A stretch of DNA of 64,000 bases, from NCBI GenBank assembly GCA_001604185.1, contig LVAV01000032.1:62001-126000 (forward strand), written 5' to 3'. Below the pieces are notes generated by a model. The model saw nothing but the letters and a program-made list of their open reading frames with translations. It was not told the DNA's origin and made no database searches. How positions within the stretch are numbered: position 1 is the stretch's first letter; each line of letters starts with the position of its first letter. This document shows, in pieces, positions 9,201 through 17,210 of the stretch. The position numbers and the translations under genes are program-made. The DNA is from Clostridiales bacterium Firm_16 (GTDB taxonomy: Bacteria > Bacillota > Clostridia > Saccharofermentanales > Saccharofermentanaceae).

Positions 9201-9358
9201 CCGTTCGCCGTCGGCGGTCCGTCATAAAGCGTAAAACTAGGTGTTCCGTCTTTCTCCGGGCGGATCGACTTCTTCTGGATATCGTTTTCCTTCCAGAAAG
9301 CCAGTACTTCCAGTTCCCGATCGATAAATTTCATGTCTTTCGATACTTTCTTATACAT
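6206..9358 (-). CDS. ileS: Isoleucyl-tRNA synthetase, long (type 2, eukaryote-like) form
   Basis: IleRS of 1,050 residues. The HIGH motif is PHIGH near residue 57, and the second signature is KMSKHKGN near 610 (KMSKH rather than KMSKS). The N-terminal pattern DGPPTANGKPHIGH, the overall length and the long C-terminal part rich in Lys and Glu fit the type 2 IleRS clade, which is known to include mupirocin-tolerant enzymes. I chose the ATG at 9358 because GAGG lies 7 nt upstream; a TTG two codons earlier is the alternative. A TATAAT-like hexamer lies about 35 nt upstream but its -35 is poor. There is no room for a T-box in the 110-nt upstream gap. Confidence 0.97.
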   Translation of the reverse strand: MYKKVSKDMKFIDRELEVLAFWKENDIQKKSIRPEKDGTPSFTLYDGPPTANGKPHIGHIKTRVIKDVVPRYHAMKGEHVQFKAGWDTHGLPVELEVEKMLGINGKPQIEEYGVEPFIKKCKESVWKYKTEWEQMSDRVGFWADMENPYVTYDNNYIESEWWALKTMWDKGMLYKGHKIVPYCPRCGTALSSHEVAQGYKAVKENSVFVRFKAVGEEDTYFAAWTTTPWTLPSNVALCVSPTDEYVKIAVPKDLDGTEKKIMYYMAGCLVPQLFDEYEILERYQGTELVGKKYESLFPYSAGIVEKSRKDAFKVCADSYVTMSDGTGIVHIAPAFGEDDARVGRDNDLPFVQLVKEDGTLPQECEEFAGMFVKDADPLIIKKLNMEGKLLKKMPYEHDYPFCWRCDTPLIYYARSSWFIAMTKVKDQLVKSNRMATWYPETIRDGRMGNFLENVVDWGISRERYWGTPLPVWECECGHRQCIGSISELKEKSTDCPEEIELHKPYVDQVHVTCEKCGKPMTRVPEVIDCWFDSGAMPFAQFHYPFENKEFFETHYPCQFISEALDQTRGWFYSLLAISTQLFQRSPFENVIVMGLVQDKDGLKMSKHKGNVVDPWDILNRQGADAARWYFYSANAPWLPSRFDHANVDEILAKFMGTLWNTYAFYVMYADIDEFDPTKHELEYDKLSVMDKWILSRLNSLIETVDSKMQSYDITGASRLMEGFVDELSNWYVRRGRERYWGPEMTQDKVNAFMTLYTALEQFSRLAAPFIPFMTESIYQNIVRSVNADAPLSIHMCDYPVAKKEWILPELERDMDDVEKIVALGRSCRQAANLKNRQPLSKLYAVCEDELPADYQTIIKEELNVHEVLFLKDASSLLDYKFKPQLRTLGRKLGAKLNAAKEVIAALPGKETMAALDKDGKINIEVEGETFELLTEDLLVENVQPEGLSTQADKGFTVSLDTKLDDVLIEEGFVREIVSKIQNQRKSSGFEVTDRIVVRYSCDDKMKAIFTKYSDSIAEDVLATSISEGVDETAKEWDINGEKVSIDLKKA

Positions 9359-9468
9359 GATCAAACCTCACTTACTTTCAAAGCTCCCGTCATTATAACA
9401 CACGTTTTCGGGCAAAAGAACGTTTTTTAGATTTTCAGGACAATTTCGTCATTTCTGCCAAATCCCGT

Positions 9469-11463
9469 TCAGACAATGTATTTTTCCTTTGCCTCGGCAA
9501 AAGGACCCGCCAGCGTGCTCACACCACGGTCTTTTCCGTAGTAATCGTATTTGAGTACGAGGTCCGAACCATCGGTATTCTCGAAGCGCTGCTCCGGCTG
9601 GAACGCCTTGCCCAGGATCTCGGTATCGATGATTCCGCAGGCGAAATCCTTGATCTTCTTATAAACATTGGTAGAAAGAATATACTGACCGTCCTTCTCC
9701 ACGATCTCGGCCTTGGCCTTGAAGTTCTTCACGATAAGGTTCTTCTCTTCCTTGGCATAAGCCTTTGCTCCGTTGAAGTAGACATTTCCGTTGATCCACA
9801 CCGGCAGATGCTGGAAATGTTTCTCCATGATCTTATGCTCGTAAGCCATGGGCTCATTGAGATGGAAGGAATCGATCCACTCCTGATAGGTCGGATACTC
9901 ATCGAAGATGAACGTTCCGGCCTCCTGCTTATCGAAGAAACGGATATCCTCATCCTCCGGACAGGTCTCGATCGGCCACTTCTGGATAAAGATATTGTTA
10001 TAGATACGGTCATCACCGTGAAGAATGCTCATAAAACCCATGACTTCCGTTCTATGCGGGAAGTGATACGGAGTATAACGCGGCTGGTTCTTGCCGGATA
10101 CGAACTCATCCGTACCCTCACCGATCGCCTGGAATGTACCGCAGATCAGGTTATTGACCATCGCCACACCTTCGGTCGCCAGACGAAGTGATGCCTTGGA
10201 CAACATGATGTTATTGTCGATCAGCGTCGGACCATGACCGACTTCGATAAAGATATCCTGGCTCATGATAGTGCCGCGGATACGCTTGGCAAAATCAGGT
10301 GTATGGTTGTCGTGCAGCAGGTTCTGGGAAAGGATGGTTCCCTGTGCCTGCCAGTCACACCACAGACCCATGGTGCAGTGGTGTACATGATTTCTTCTCA
10401 TGATGACATCGATGGCAGCATGCAGCTTGATACCTGCGATCTCGGCGCCGCCGACTTCCATCATGTTATTGATGTTATGGATATGGTTGTCTTCGATAAT
10501 GGAGAATACACAGCCCATACGACCAACGATACCGGTCTGCTCACAGTGATGGATATGGCAGCGGCGTACGATATGGGAACCGACATTCTCCTTCAGCCAA
10601 CCGTGATACTGGCCACGGCAGACGGCATCACGCTCCATCTGTGTCGGGCTCTTCACACGATACTTGGTGAAATACTGGTCATTATCCGGATCGAGATACT
10701 TACCGAGAGAGATACCGCAGCACCGGCTGTGGCTGACTTCACAATCCTCGATGATCCAGCCGCGGCTCCAGTGCGGGCCGATCATGCCGTCCTGGAAGGA
10801 AGCCGGCGGAGCCCAGGTGGTCGCAGCCTTGTTTACCGTAAATCCGGAAAGTGTAATATAACCGACACCCGTCTTACTTGGGAAGAAGCAGTTTCTTCTG
10901 ACATTGATCTCGACCTTCTCGGCATTCGGATCCTTCCCCTGGCAGTTTGCGTAGATCACGGTCTTTCCGTCTTTCTGCTCGCAATACCACTTATAGATAG
11001 AGTTCTCCGGTTCCCAGGACGCCTCATCCTTGGCACCCTTCAGGCAGTCCTGCAATGTATCGGCCTCATAAAGTGCCACATCGTTCATGTAGACACAGCC
11101 TGTATGCGGATGACGATGCCAGAAGTACCAGTCACCGCCGATGGTGGTGGTATATGGATTATAAGATCCGAAGATACCATTATCGATCTCTACTTTCCAT
11201 GTATTACCTTTATGCTTTTTCCAGCCCTTCACGATCTCGGCACCTGTGATCACCGCCTTCAGCGGTTCTACAGAACGATATGTGATACGGGCATCTTCCG
11301 TACCTGCATTAGCCGGATCGACGTACTCACGGTATACACCCGGCAGCACAAGCACTTCATCTCCCGGCTTGGCCACTTTGGCCGCCGCAGAAATCGTCAG
11401 AAAAGGATGCTCCTTGGTTCCGGAGCCCTGGGACTTTGTGTTCTGGTCAACGTAGTAGATCAT
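9469..11463 (-). CDS. GH120 family beta-xylosidase
   Basis: A 664-residue protein with an N-terminal DUF1565-like segment (HPFLTISAAAKVAKPGDEV) and a right-handed parallel beta-helix. Its sequence follows the GH120 beta-xylosidase from Thermoanaerobacterium (XylC) along nearly its whole length, as I remember that sequence: shared blocks include VYREYV, ITYRS, GPHWSRGWIIEDCE and EIAGIKLHAAIDV. The catalytic aspartate maps to Asp370 in LWCDWQAQGT and the acid/base glutamate to Glu407 in FIEVGHGP, with about 14 extra residues between them relative to XylC. There is no signal peptide, so it should release xylose from imported xylo-oligosaccharides in the cytoplasm. The ATG has GGAGG at 7 nt. It overlaps the HD gene by 4 nt. 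Confidence 0.88.
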   Translation of the reverse strand: MIYYVDQNTKSQGSGTKEHPFLTISAAAKVAKPGDEVLVLPGVYREYVDPANAGTEDARITYRSVEPLKAVITGAEIVKGWKKHKGNTWKVEIDNGIFGSYNPYTTTIGGDWYFWHRHPHTGCVYMNDVALYEADTLQDCLKGAKDEASWEPENSIYKWYCEQKDGKTVIYANCQGKDPNAEKVEINVRRNCFFPSKTGVGYITLSGFTVNKAATTWAPPASFQDGMIGPHWSRGWIIEDCEVSHSRCCGISLGKYLDPDNDQYFTKYRVKSPTQMERDAVCRGQYHGWLKENVGSHIVRRCHIHHCEQTGIVGRMGCVFSIIEDNHIHNINNMMEVGGAEIAGIKLHAAIDVIMRRNHVHHCTMGLWCDWQAQGTILSQNLLHDNHTPDFAKRIRGTIMSQDIFIEVGHGPTLIDNNIMLSKASLRLATEGVAMVNNLICGTFQAIGEGTDEFVSGKNQPRYTPYHFPHRTEVMGFMSILHGDDRIYNNIFIQKWPIETCPEDEDIRFFDKQEAGTFIFDEYPTYQEWIDSFHLNEPMAYEHKIMEKHFQHLPVWINGNVYFNGAKAYAKEEKNLIVKNFKAKAEIVEKDGQYILSTNVYKKIKDFACGIIDTEILGKAFQPEQRFENTDGSDLVLKYDYYGKDRGVSTLAGPFAEAKEKYIV

Positions 11464-12083
11464 AGCTTTTCCTCCAAAATGTATGCTGATTCAATGTCTG
11501 CCGTGTAAATTGCGACTACCGAAGGGTAGATTTTCGCCGTTTCTGAGAACGGATCCGGGTACGTATTCTTGTCCGGGCCCATATGCAGGCGGATCATGGC
11601 ATATTCTTCTGCTGTGATCCGGATGAAATTCTGAATATAACAACAGGATTTCTCGCCATGTCCGACGGGGAAATTATCCTTGATGCCCCACACTTCCTTC
11701 TCCACCCAGTTGGCCACTTCCTTGCCGTACTGGTTGATCTTGGTGCCTTCCTTGACGTTCTTGGTCTCCTTGACATAGAAGTTCACCTTACAAAGATCAT
11801 GCAGAAGGGATGTGATGATCACGGTCTCCGGCTTGATGGAGATCAGTCCCTGCGCCACCTTTTCCGAGAGACGCTGATATACATGCAGACTGTGCAATGC
11901 CAGTCCGCCTTCACAATTCAAGTGATATTTCGTCGATGCCGGTGCACGGAAGAAATCCGTCTTCGTAGTGATCCACTCCAGAAGCCGGTCCATACCCGGA
12001 CGGTTCGTCGAGGTGAGAAGCTCGATGATCTTCTTCTGATTCGCTTCTCTCTCCTCTGCTGAGATTACATATTCGTCTGCCAT
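11460..12083 (-). CDS. HD domain-containing hydrolase
   Basis: A 207-residue cytoplasmic protein with an HD phosphohydrolase core: an early histidine in ALHSLHVY (near residue 64), the HD pair in SLLHDLCK (near 92), a GHGEKS motif (near 142) and a late aspartate in IYTADIES (near 198). Such proteins hydrolyse phosphoester bonds in nucleotides or act on RNA, but nothing here gives the substrate. The stop overlaps the GH120 start in ATGA, suggesting coupled translation. AAGGAG lies 7 nt before the ATG. Confidence 0.8.
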   Translation of the reverse strand: MADEYVISAEEREANQKKIIELLTSTNRPGMDRLLEWITTKTDFFRAPASTKYHLNCEGGLALHSLHVYQRLSEKVAQGLISIKPETVIITSLLHDLCKVNFYVKETKNVKEGTKINQYGKEVANWVEKEVWGIKDNFPVGHGEKSCCYIQNFIRITAEEYAMIRLHMGPDKNTYPDPFSETAKIYPSVVAIYTADIESAYILEEKL

Positions 12084-12104
12084 TTCCTCACTCCTTGCTG
12101 CTCT

Positions 12105-12806
12105 TTATTCTGAAAATTGTTTCCATGGTTCTTCTTCGGCAATGGGGATCTCAAATACCAGTCGCTCCCCCGAAACAGGATGGTCGATCTCCATGTGATA
12201 GGATTCCAGAAGGATATCTCCCGCGAAATGATGCGGGCCTTTCGCATATTTCCGGTCTCCGACGATGGGATGACCGATCGAACTCATCTGTGCCCGGATC
12301 TGATGTGACCTTCCTGTGTGAAGAAGAACGGAAAGAAGGGATACCGGTGTGCCTGCGATCCTCCCCTGTCCAAGTACTTCATACTCCAGAAAGCATTCCT
12401 TGGCATCTTTCGGTGCATGCGCTGCATCCGGGAAAACTTCCACCAGATTTGTCTTACTGTTTTTTCTTAAGAAAGAACGGATCTCTCCTCTGTCCTTTTC
12501 GAAAGTACCGTACACGATCGTCCTGTACTTCTTCACGACAGTTCTGTTCCGGATCTGTTCACTGACCCGGGATGCACATTTACTGGTCTTGGCGAAAACC
12601 ATCACGCCACGTACCGGTCGGTCCAGTCTGTGAAGCAGCCCCAGATAGGCCTGTCCAGGTTTATGGTATTTCTCAATGAGATAGTCCTTGAGGATCGTAA
12701 GCATATCCTCTGCCCCGGTCGTATCACTCTGCGACAAGATACCGGCAGGCTTAACGGCTACCAGCAGATGATTGTCTTCGAAAAGGATCGTGGGGCAGGT
12801 TTTCAT
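12105..12806 (-). CDS. RluA family pseudouridine synthase
   Basis: A 233-residue RluA-type enzyme that isomerises uridine in RNA. The catalytic aspartate lies in LLHRLDRPVRGV, the family's HRLD motif; VAVKPAG near the N-terminus and HQIRAQM toward the C-terminus are further family motifs. There is no S4 domain. I start it at ATG 12806, which has GGAGG at 6 nt spacing; a longer frame to 12842 would run deeper into the methyltransferase gene. The RNA target (rRNA or tRNA) cannot be assigned. Confidence 0.88.
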   Translation of the reverse strand: MKTCPTILFEDNHLLVAVKPAGILSQSDTTGAEDMLTILKDYLIEKYHKPGQAYLGLLHRLDRPVRGVMVFAKTSKCASRVSEQIRNRTVVKKYRTIVYGTFEKDRGEIRSFLRKNSKTNLVEVFPDAAHAPKDAKECFLEYEVLGQGRIAGTPVSLLSVLLHTGRSHQIRAQMSSIGHPIVGDRKYAKGPHHFAGDILLESYHMEIDHPVSGERLVFEIPIAEEEPWKQFSE

Positions 12807-12807
12807 A

Positions 12808-13713
12808 TCATTCCTCCGGAGTCCAGCGGCCCGTGCTTCCACAAGGAAGGATCAGGTCCATCTTCGAACATGGAAGTCCCAGTTCCTCGGAAACAACTTT
12901 TCCGCCATGCCGTGTTCTGACAGCCAGACGCAGGATATCCTCGATCACCATAGAAGAAAGACCGGTGGTATAGGAATTGATCAGGAAGAACAGCGGATCC
13001 TCGGAAAGGAGTTTCTCACACTTTTCTACCAGCGGAAACAATGCATCCTCCAGTTTCCACATCTCTCCTGACGGACCACGACCGTATGCCGGCGGATCCA
13101 TGATGATTCCGTCGTAAGTCCTGCCTCTGCGGATCTCGCGGTCTACAAACCTCCCGCAGTCTTCTACGATAAAACGGATGTAACAATCGTCGAGATGGCT
13201 GGCCATCATGTTCTCCTTAGCACGAGTGACCATACCCTTACTGGCATCCACATGTACCACTTCTGCCGCACCTGCCGCGGCGAAAGCCATGGTCGCGCCA
13301 CCTGTATACGCGAAAAGATTTAATATCCTGGGCTTCTTGCCTGCCTTCACGGCATTCTGGATCCGCTTGCCGCAGAAATCCCAGTTGGCCGCCTGTTCCG
13401 GGAAAAGTCCCGTATGCTTGAAGCTGGTCGGTTCAATGATGAAAGTCAGCGGACGACCTACTGCATCGTAGTGGATCTGCCACTTCTGCGGCATGGGTTT
13501 CTCCTTGGACCAATGTCCGCCCCCGCTCTCGCTTCGGTGATAGACTGCATGCGGCTTCGGCCAGTACGATTCCTTCATACCGGCATACCCGGTCTTCGGC
13601 CAGATTGCCTGAGGATCCGGTCGCTGGAGAAGGATGTCACCCCACCGCTCAAATTTCTCGCCTTCACCACTGTAAAGAAGCTCAAATTCCGTCCATCTGT
13701 CCGCTAAAAACAT
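12808..13713 (-). CDS. Class I SAM-dependent methyltransferase (RlmI-like)
   Basis: A 301-residue Rossmann-fold methyltransferase. Motif I is NLFAYTGGATM near residues 130-140, the acidic strand VHVDASKGM follows, and the catalytic motif is IMDPPAYGRG near 215. These features place it with RlmI/RlmK-type rRNA cytosine or guanine methyltransferases, although it lacks an obvious N-terminal PUA domain. It is the first gene of the minus-strand run and its stop lies one base before the RluA start, so two RNA-modifying enzymes are made together. The exact target base is not readable. Confidence 0.8.
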   Translation of the reverse strand: MFLADRWTEFELLYSGEGEKFERWGDILLQRPDPQAIWPKTGYAGMKESYWPKPHAVYHRSESGGGHWSKEKPMPQKWQIHYDAVGRPLTFIIEPTSFKHTGLFPEQAANWDFCGKRIQNAVKAGKKPRILNLFAYTGGATMAFAAAGAAEVVHVDASKGMVTRAKENMMASHLDDCYIRFIVEDCGRFVDREIRRGRTYDGIIMDPPAYGRGPSGEMWKLEDALFPLVEKCEKLLSEDPLFFLINSYTTGLSSMVIEDILRLAVRTRHGGKVVSEELGLPCSKMDLILPCGSTGRWTPEE

Positions 13714-13744
13714 GCCTGTCTCCCATCGTCTTTTTATGTGAAAC

Positions 13745-13753
13745 AGTATACCA
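13745..13753 (-). promoter_or_regulatory. Extended -10 promoter for the methyltransferase operon
   Basis: On the minus strand TGGTATACT forms an extended -10 element (TGn plus TATACT) about 35 nt before the methyltransferase start. The upstream -35 is weak (TTCCAA at 18 nt). It is the only good candidate to drive the long run toward the left edge. Confidence 0.45.
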
Positions 13754-13822
13754 TGTAACGAAACCGGTTTGGAATTTTTTCACTTTTTTTCATAATATTT
13801 GTATCAAATCAGAAAAAATGGT

Positions 13823-13837
13823 TATAATAGTTATAAT
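13823..13837 (+). promoter_or_regulatory. Candidate -10 elements for the two-component operon
   Basis: Two TATAAT hexamers (13823-13828 and 13832-13837) lie 24-38 nt before the response-regulator start in a very AT-rich tract. A TTGTAT at 13799-13804 is 18 nt from the first. The promoter is divergent from the methyltransferase promoter, and both lie in the same 147-nt gap. Confidence 0.4.
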
Positions 13838-13860
13838 GTATTCAAAAAGAGGTAATGGAA

Positions 13861-14550
13861 ATGGCTGTTGCTCCGCATATTTTAATCTGTGATGACGACC
13901 CGGTAGTACACGAGTCTCTGGGTCTGTATTTTGAAAACGAACATTTTACATATTCCAGTGCTTACGATGGACGTGATGCGCTGGCACATGTAGCTTCCGA
14001 TAAGCCGGATCTGATCATTCTGGACGTTATGATGCCGGAGAAGACCGGTATCGAAGTCTGCCGTGAGATTCGCAAGACACTTTCCACTCCGATCATCATC
14101 CTCACCGCCAAGGGCGAGGAGATCGACCGTGTTCTGGGTCTGGAACTGGGTGCCGATGACTATATCGTTAAGCCCTTCTCTCCACGTGAAGTCATTGCCC
14201 GTATCAAGGCAGTTCTTCGTCGTATCAACGAACCGCAGGAGAATTCCTCCCTTCTTCGTTTCGAAGGACTGGAGATCAATCTGGATAACTATCAGGTCAA
14301 GGTCAAGGGTGAACTTGTTCCTTGTACTCCGAAGGAAGTTGAGATCCTTCATCTTCTGGCTTCCCATATCGGTCAGGTCATGGATCGTGAACAGATCCTT
14401 TCCCAGGTGTGGGGTTATGATTACTTCGGTGATACTCGTACGGTAGATACACACGTTAAGCGTATCCGCCAGAAGGTCTATTACGAAGGTGCACCATGGT
14501 CTTTGATCACGGTATACGGTGTTGGCTATAAATTCGAGGTCAATCAATAA
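13861..14550 (+). CDS. OmpR/PhoB family response regulator
   Basis: A 229-residue two-component regulator. The receiver domain (about 1-118) has the acidic pair in CDDDPVV, the phospho-acceptor Asp in IILDVMMPEKTG near residue 52 and the conserved Lys in DDYIVKPFSP near 102. The C-terminal winged helix (about 130-228) has the typical LVPCTPKEVEILHLLA and TRTVDTHVKRIRQKV blocks. I start at the second ATG (13861) because AGAGG is 8 nt away; the ATG at 13855 is too close. The kinase start overlaps its stop. The pair resembles PhoP/WalR-type systems, but the target genes are unknown. Confidence 0.93.
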   Translation: MAVAPHILICDDDPVVHESLGLYFENEHFTYSSAYDGRDALAHVASDKPDLIILDVMMPEKTGIEVCREIRKTLSTPIIILTAKGEEIDRVLGLELGADDYIVKPFSPREVIARIKAVLRRINEPQENSSLLRFEGLEINLDNYQVKVKGELVPCTPKEVEILHLLASHIGQVMDREQILSQVWGYDYFGDTRTVDTHVKRIRQKVYYEGAPWSLITVYGVGYKFEVNQ

Positions 14551-16376
14551 TGTTTCGAAGCGTCTTTTTAAGAAAGATGGTTTTATTGGTGTTGGGAGCG
14601 CTTGTCGCTTCCGCACTTCTTTCTGCGTTTCTTTTTCGTATGGCTGCCAATGCGCAGCTTCAGACCAATGCAGAAAGTGACATGATCGATAAAGCCAAGG
14701 CGCTTTCTTCTTACCTGACCGGAATGATCAATTCGGAGCGATCCAAGTCCAATTCCAGCGATATTACGATTCTGATCAAGTCGACAGATTATTTAACGGA
14801 CCCGGATGTCCTGGGTTCTCGTTTTCTCATTTATGATTCCAAGGGCGAGCAGGTCCGTACCGGTACTGTCGAGACCTACGACGACCGCGTTATCATGTCT
14901 ACGCTGGACTCCTATGCCCGCTCCAACATGCTTACCACTAACAAGGATCTGTACCTGATCGGCAGGATCCCGAACCGTACGACGCAGACTACGACGGTTG
15001 TCGTACAGGTTCCGATCATTGTGGAGAGCCGCCTTACGGCCTATCTTATCCTGGGCAAGGAGATTCCGCAGAAGAGCGAGATCGCTGACAGTTTCAGCCA
15101 GGTACTTCTTCTGTCGACTTTCGTCGTCTCCTTCTTCATGATCATTCCTGTATATTTCGCATCCAAGCGTCTGGTAAGACCTCTTAACAAAGTGGCCGAC
15201 GTTGCCACCGCTCTCGGACAGGGCGACTTTACCAAGCGAGCCGATGACTCCACCCGAGGCGAGATCGGTGAACTCGCCGCCTCCGTCAACGAACTGGCAG
15301 AACGTCTTTCCAAGTCCATTACCAGTGTCACCACTGAGCGTAACCGACTGAAAGAGATCTTCGATATCATTTCCGAGGGTATCGTATCCGTAGACTATAA
15401 TCTCCAGCCGGACTATGCCAATAACGCAATCGAGACTCTTTTCGAGAAGGTTCCGAGAAAGAACCTCTTTACCGAGAAGCTGCAGCTGATCCCCTTCGAG
15501 GAAGTATGGGAAGATTTCGATCACTGTATCAAGACCGGAGAGACACTGGAGCGTACCATCGAGGCGAAGGATTGTGCCTACTCCTGCACCATCGTTCCGA
15601 CGGTAGATAATGAGAAAGGTATTATCGGTGCCACCGGATTCTTCCGTGACATCTCTGAGCAGGAACGTCTGGAACAGACACGTCGTGATTACGTGGCCAA
15701 CGTTTCCCACGAGTTACGTACTCCTCTCACCGCCATGCGCGGTCTTGTCGAGCCTCTGGCAGATGGTATGGTTAAGAAAGAGGAAGACCGTCAACGTTAC
15801 TACGGTATCATCCTCCATGAGACCATGCGTCTTTCCCGTCTTATTGACGATATGTTGGAGCTGTCCCGTCTTCAGGCCAGAACCTTGGCATTTAAGACTT
15901 TCCCGTTCGACTTGAACAAGTTGCTTTCTGAGTTCGAAACTAAGTTTGCACCTGTTATGGAAGATGCAGAACTGGATTTCAGTGTGGAATATAAGACCGG
16001 TCCTCTTCCTACCGTTATGGGTAATCCGGACCGTGTTGAGCAGATCATCGTTATCCTTCTGGATAACGCCAAGAAGTACACCCCGCCGGGAGGAAGCATC
16101 GTCATTTCCACCGAGTACAATGATGAGACCGACCAGGTACTGGTTTCCGTCAGCGATACCGGACAAGGTATCCACGAATACGACATCGACCATATCTTCG
16201 ATCGTTTCTATAAGGCTGACCGTGCCCGTGGTAAGAAGGGTACCGGCTTAGGTCTGGCTATTGCCAAGGAGCTTCTCAGCTACATGGGCGAGACCATTAC
16301 CGTACAGAGTGAGTATGGCGAAGGAACTACCTTCACCTTCACACTGAAGCGTGTAACCGGTACAGTCTGGTATTAA
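14550..16376 (+). CDS. Membrane sensor histidine kinase with HAMP and PAS domains
   Basis: A 608-residue kinase. A transmembrane helix at about residues 9-31 and another at about 184-206 enclose a roughly 150-residue extracytoplasmic sensor. A HAMP linker follows (about 205-260), then a PAS domain (about 265-375), the HisKA helix with phospho-acceptor His in NVSHELRTPL near 386, and a HATPase domain with N box (LLDNAKKYTPPGG), G1 (SDTGQGI) and G2 (GTGLGLAI). The ligand of the sensor domain cannot be guessed. It is translationally coupled to the response regulator. Confidence 0.94.
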   Translation: MFRSVFLRKMVLLVLGALVASALLSAFLFRMAANAQLQTNAESDMIDKAKALSSYLTGMINSERSKSNSSDITILIKSTDYLTDPDVLGSRFLIYDSKGEQVRTGTVETYDDRVIMSTLDSYARSNMLTTNKDLYLIGRIPNRTTQTTTVVVQVPIIVESRLTAYLILGKEIPQKSEIADSFSQVLLLSTFVVSFFMIIPVYFASKRLVRPLNKVADVATALGQGDFTKRADDSTRGEIGELAASVNELAERLSKSITSVTTERNRLKEIFDIISEGIVSVDYNLQPDYANNAIETLFEKVPRKNLFTEKLQLIPFEEVWEDFDHCIKTGETLERTIEAKDCAYSCTIVPTVDNEKGIIGATGFFRDISEQERLEQTRRDYVANVSHELRTPLTAMRGLVEPLADGMVKKEEDRQRYYGIILHETMRLSRLIDDMLELSRLQARTLAFKTFPFDLNKLLSEFETKFAPVMEDAELDFSVEYKTGPLPTVMGNPDRVEQIIVILLDNAKKYTPPGGSIVISTEYNDETDQVLVSVSDTGQGIHEYDIDHIFDRFYKADRARGKKGTGLGLAIAKELLSYMGETITVQSEYGEGTTFTFTLKRVTGTVWY

Positions 16377-16396
16377 GTATTCCCGGAGTCGAGGTC

Positions 16397-17143
16397 ATGA
16401 CAGATTCAGATAACCAGATCCAGGAAGGGTCCACGCGAATTAACAAGTACATCAGTTCCAGTGGTTTCTGTTCCCGTCGTCAGGCGGATGAATATATCCG
16501 CCAGGGACAAGTCACCATCGATGGCGTTGTAGCCGAGATGGGCAGCCAGGTGTTACCCGGCCAGTCCGTACTTGTATGCGGCAAACCCGTCGTTCCGGAA
16601 GAAAACAGGATCATCATTGCTTTTCACAAACCACTGGGCATCACGTGTACCACTGATCCTCGGGATCCGGACAACATCATCGACTTCATCGGGTATCCTT
16701 CCCGCATCTTTCCGATCGGCCGACTGGATAAGAATTCATCCGGTTTGATCCTTCTTACCAATGACGGGGACATCGTCAACCGCCTGCTTCGTGCAGAAGG
16801 CCGTCACGATAAGGAGTATGTGGTGACCGTAGATCGTCCCATCGATCCCGAGTTTAAAAAGAATATGGAAAAAGGTGTCCCGATCCTGGATACCGTGACT
16901 CTTCCCTGCCAGCTGAACATTACAGGCAAGAGCACCTTCCACATTATTTTGAATCAAGGCCTGAACCGTCAGATCCGAAGAATGTGCGAATACTTCGGAT
17001 ATAGAGTCAGGAAGCTAAAGCGCATCCGTATCCTCAACATTACACTCGGTGCTCTTCCTGTTGGAGAATACAGGAAACTCAACGCCAAAGAGACCAAAGA
17101 TCTCATTGCGATCCTAGATAAAGGAAAGAAGCATCCCCAGTGA
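16397..17143 (+). CDS. RluF-type 23S rRNA pseudouridine synthase
   Basis: A 248-residue RsuA/RluB/RluF-family enzyme. An N-terminal S4 RNA-binding domain (about 15-60, with SSGFCSRRQADEYIRQG) precedes the catalytic domain. The active aspartate lies in PIGRLDKNSSGL near residue 115, and GLNRQIRRMCEYFG is the second family motif. The FHKPLGITCTTDPRDPDN stretch most resembles RluF, which modifies U2604 of 23S rRNA in E. coli; RluB remains possible. It follows the kinase by 20 nt and ends at a strong hairpin. Confidence 0.85.
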   Translation: MTDSDNQIQEGSTRINKYISSSGFCSRRQADEYIRQGQVTIDGVVAEMGSQVLPGQSVLVCGKPVVPEENRIIIAFHKPLGITCTTDPRDPDNIIDFIGYPSRIFPIGRLDKNSSGLILLTNDGDIVNRLLRAEGRHDKEYVVTVDRPIDPEFKKNMEKGVPILDTVTLPCQLNITGKSTFHIILNQGLNRQIRRMCEYFGYRVRKLKRIRILNITLGALPVGEYRKLNAKETKDLIAILDKGKKHPQ

Positions 17144-17165
17144 TCCTAACTTAAGAAGAAATTGA

Positions 17166-17198
17166 AAAGGCCCCCCGACTTTCGCCGAGGGGCCTCTT
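17166..17198. terminator. Bidirectional rho-independent terminator
   Basis: A 10-bp stem (GGCCCCTCGG on the minus strand, with one G-T wobble at each of two positions) with loop CGAAAG. On the minus strand it is followed by TTTTC, on the plus strand by TCTTCATAT. It serves the converging RluF-type gene and the GH2 gene. Confidence 0.85.
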
Positions 17199-17210
17199 CA
17201 TATAGTGAAA

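Noticed and set aside
6155-9430. Plus-strand open frame of 1,091 codons opposite ileS
   Set aside because: It mirrors ileS in the complementary frame and stays open because the coding strand avoids the codons that would give stops on the other strand. It has no domain sequence and no ribosome binding site.
9365-9468. Possible T-box before ileS
   Set aside because: The gap is only about 100 nt and has no T-box sequence or terminator hairpin. The same holds for trpS, gltX and glnS.
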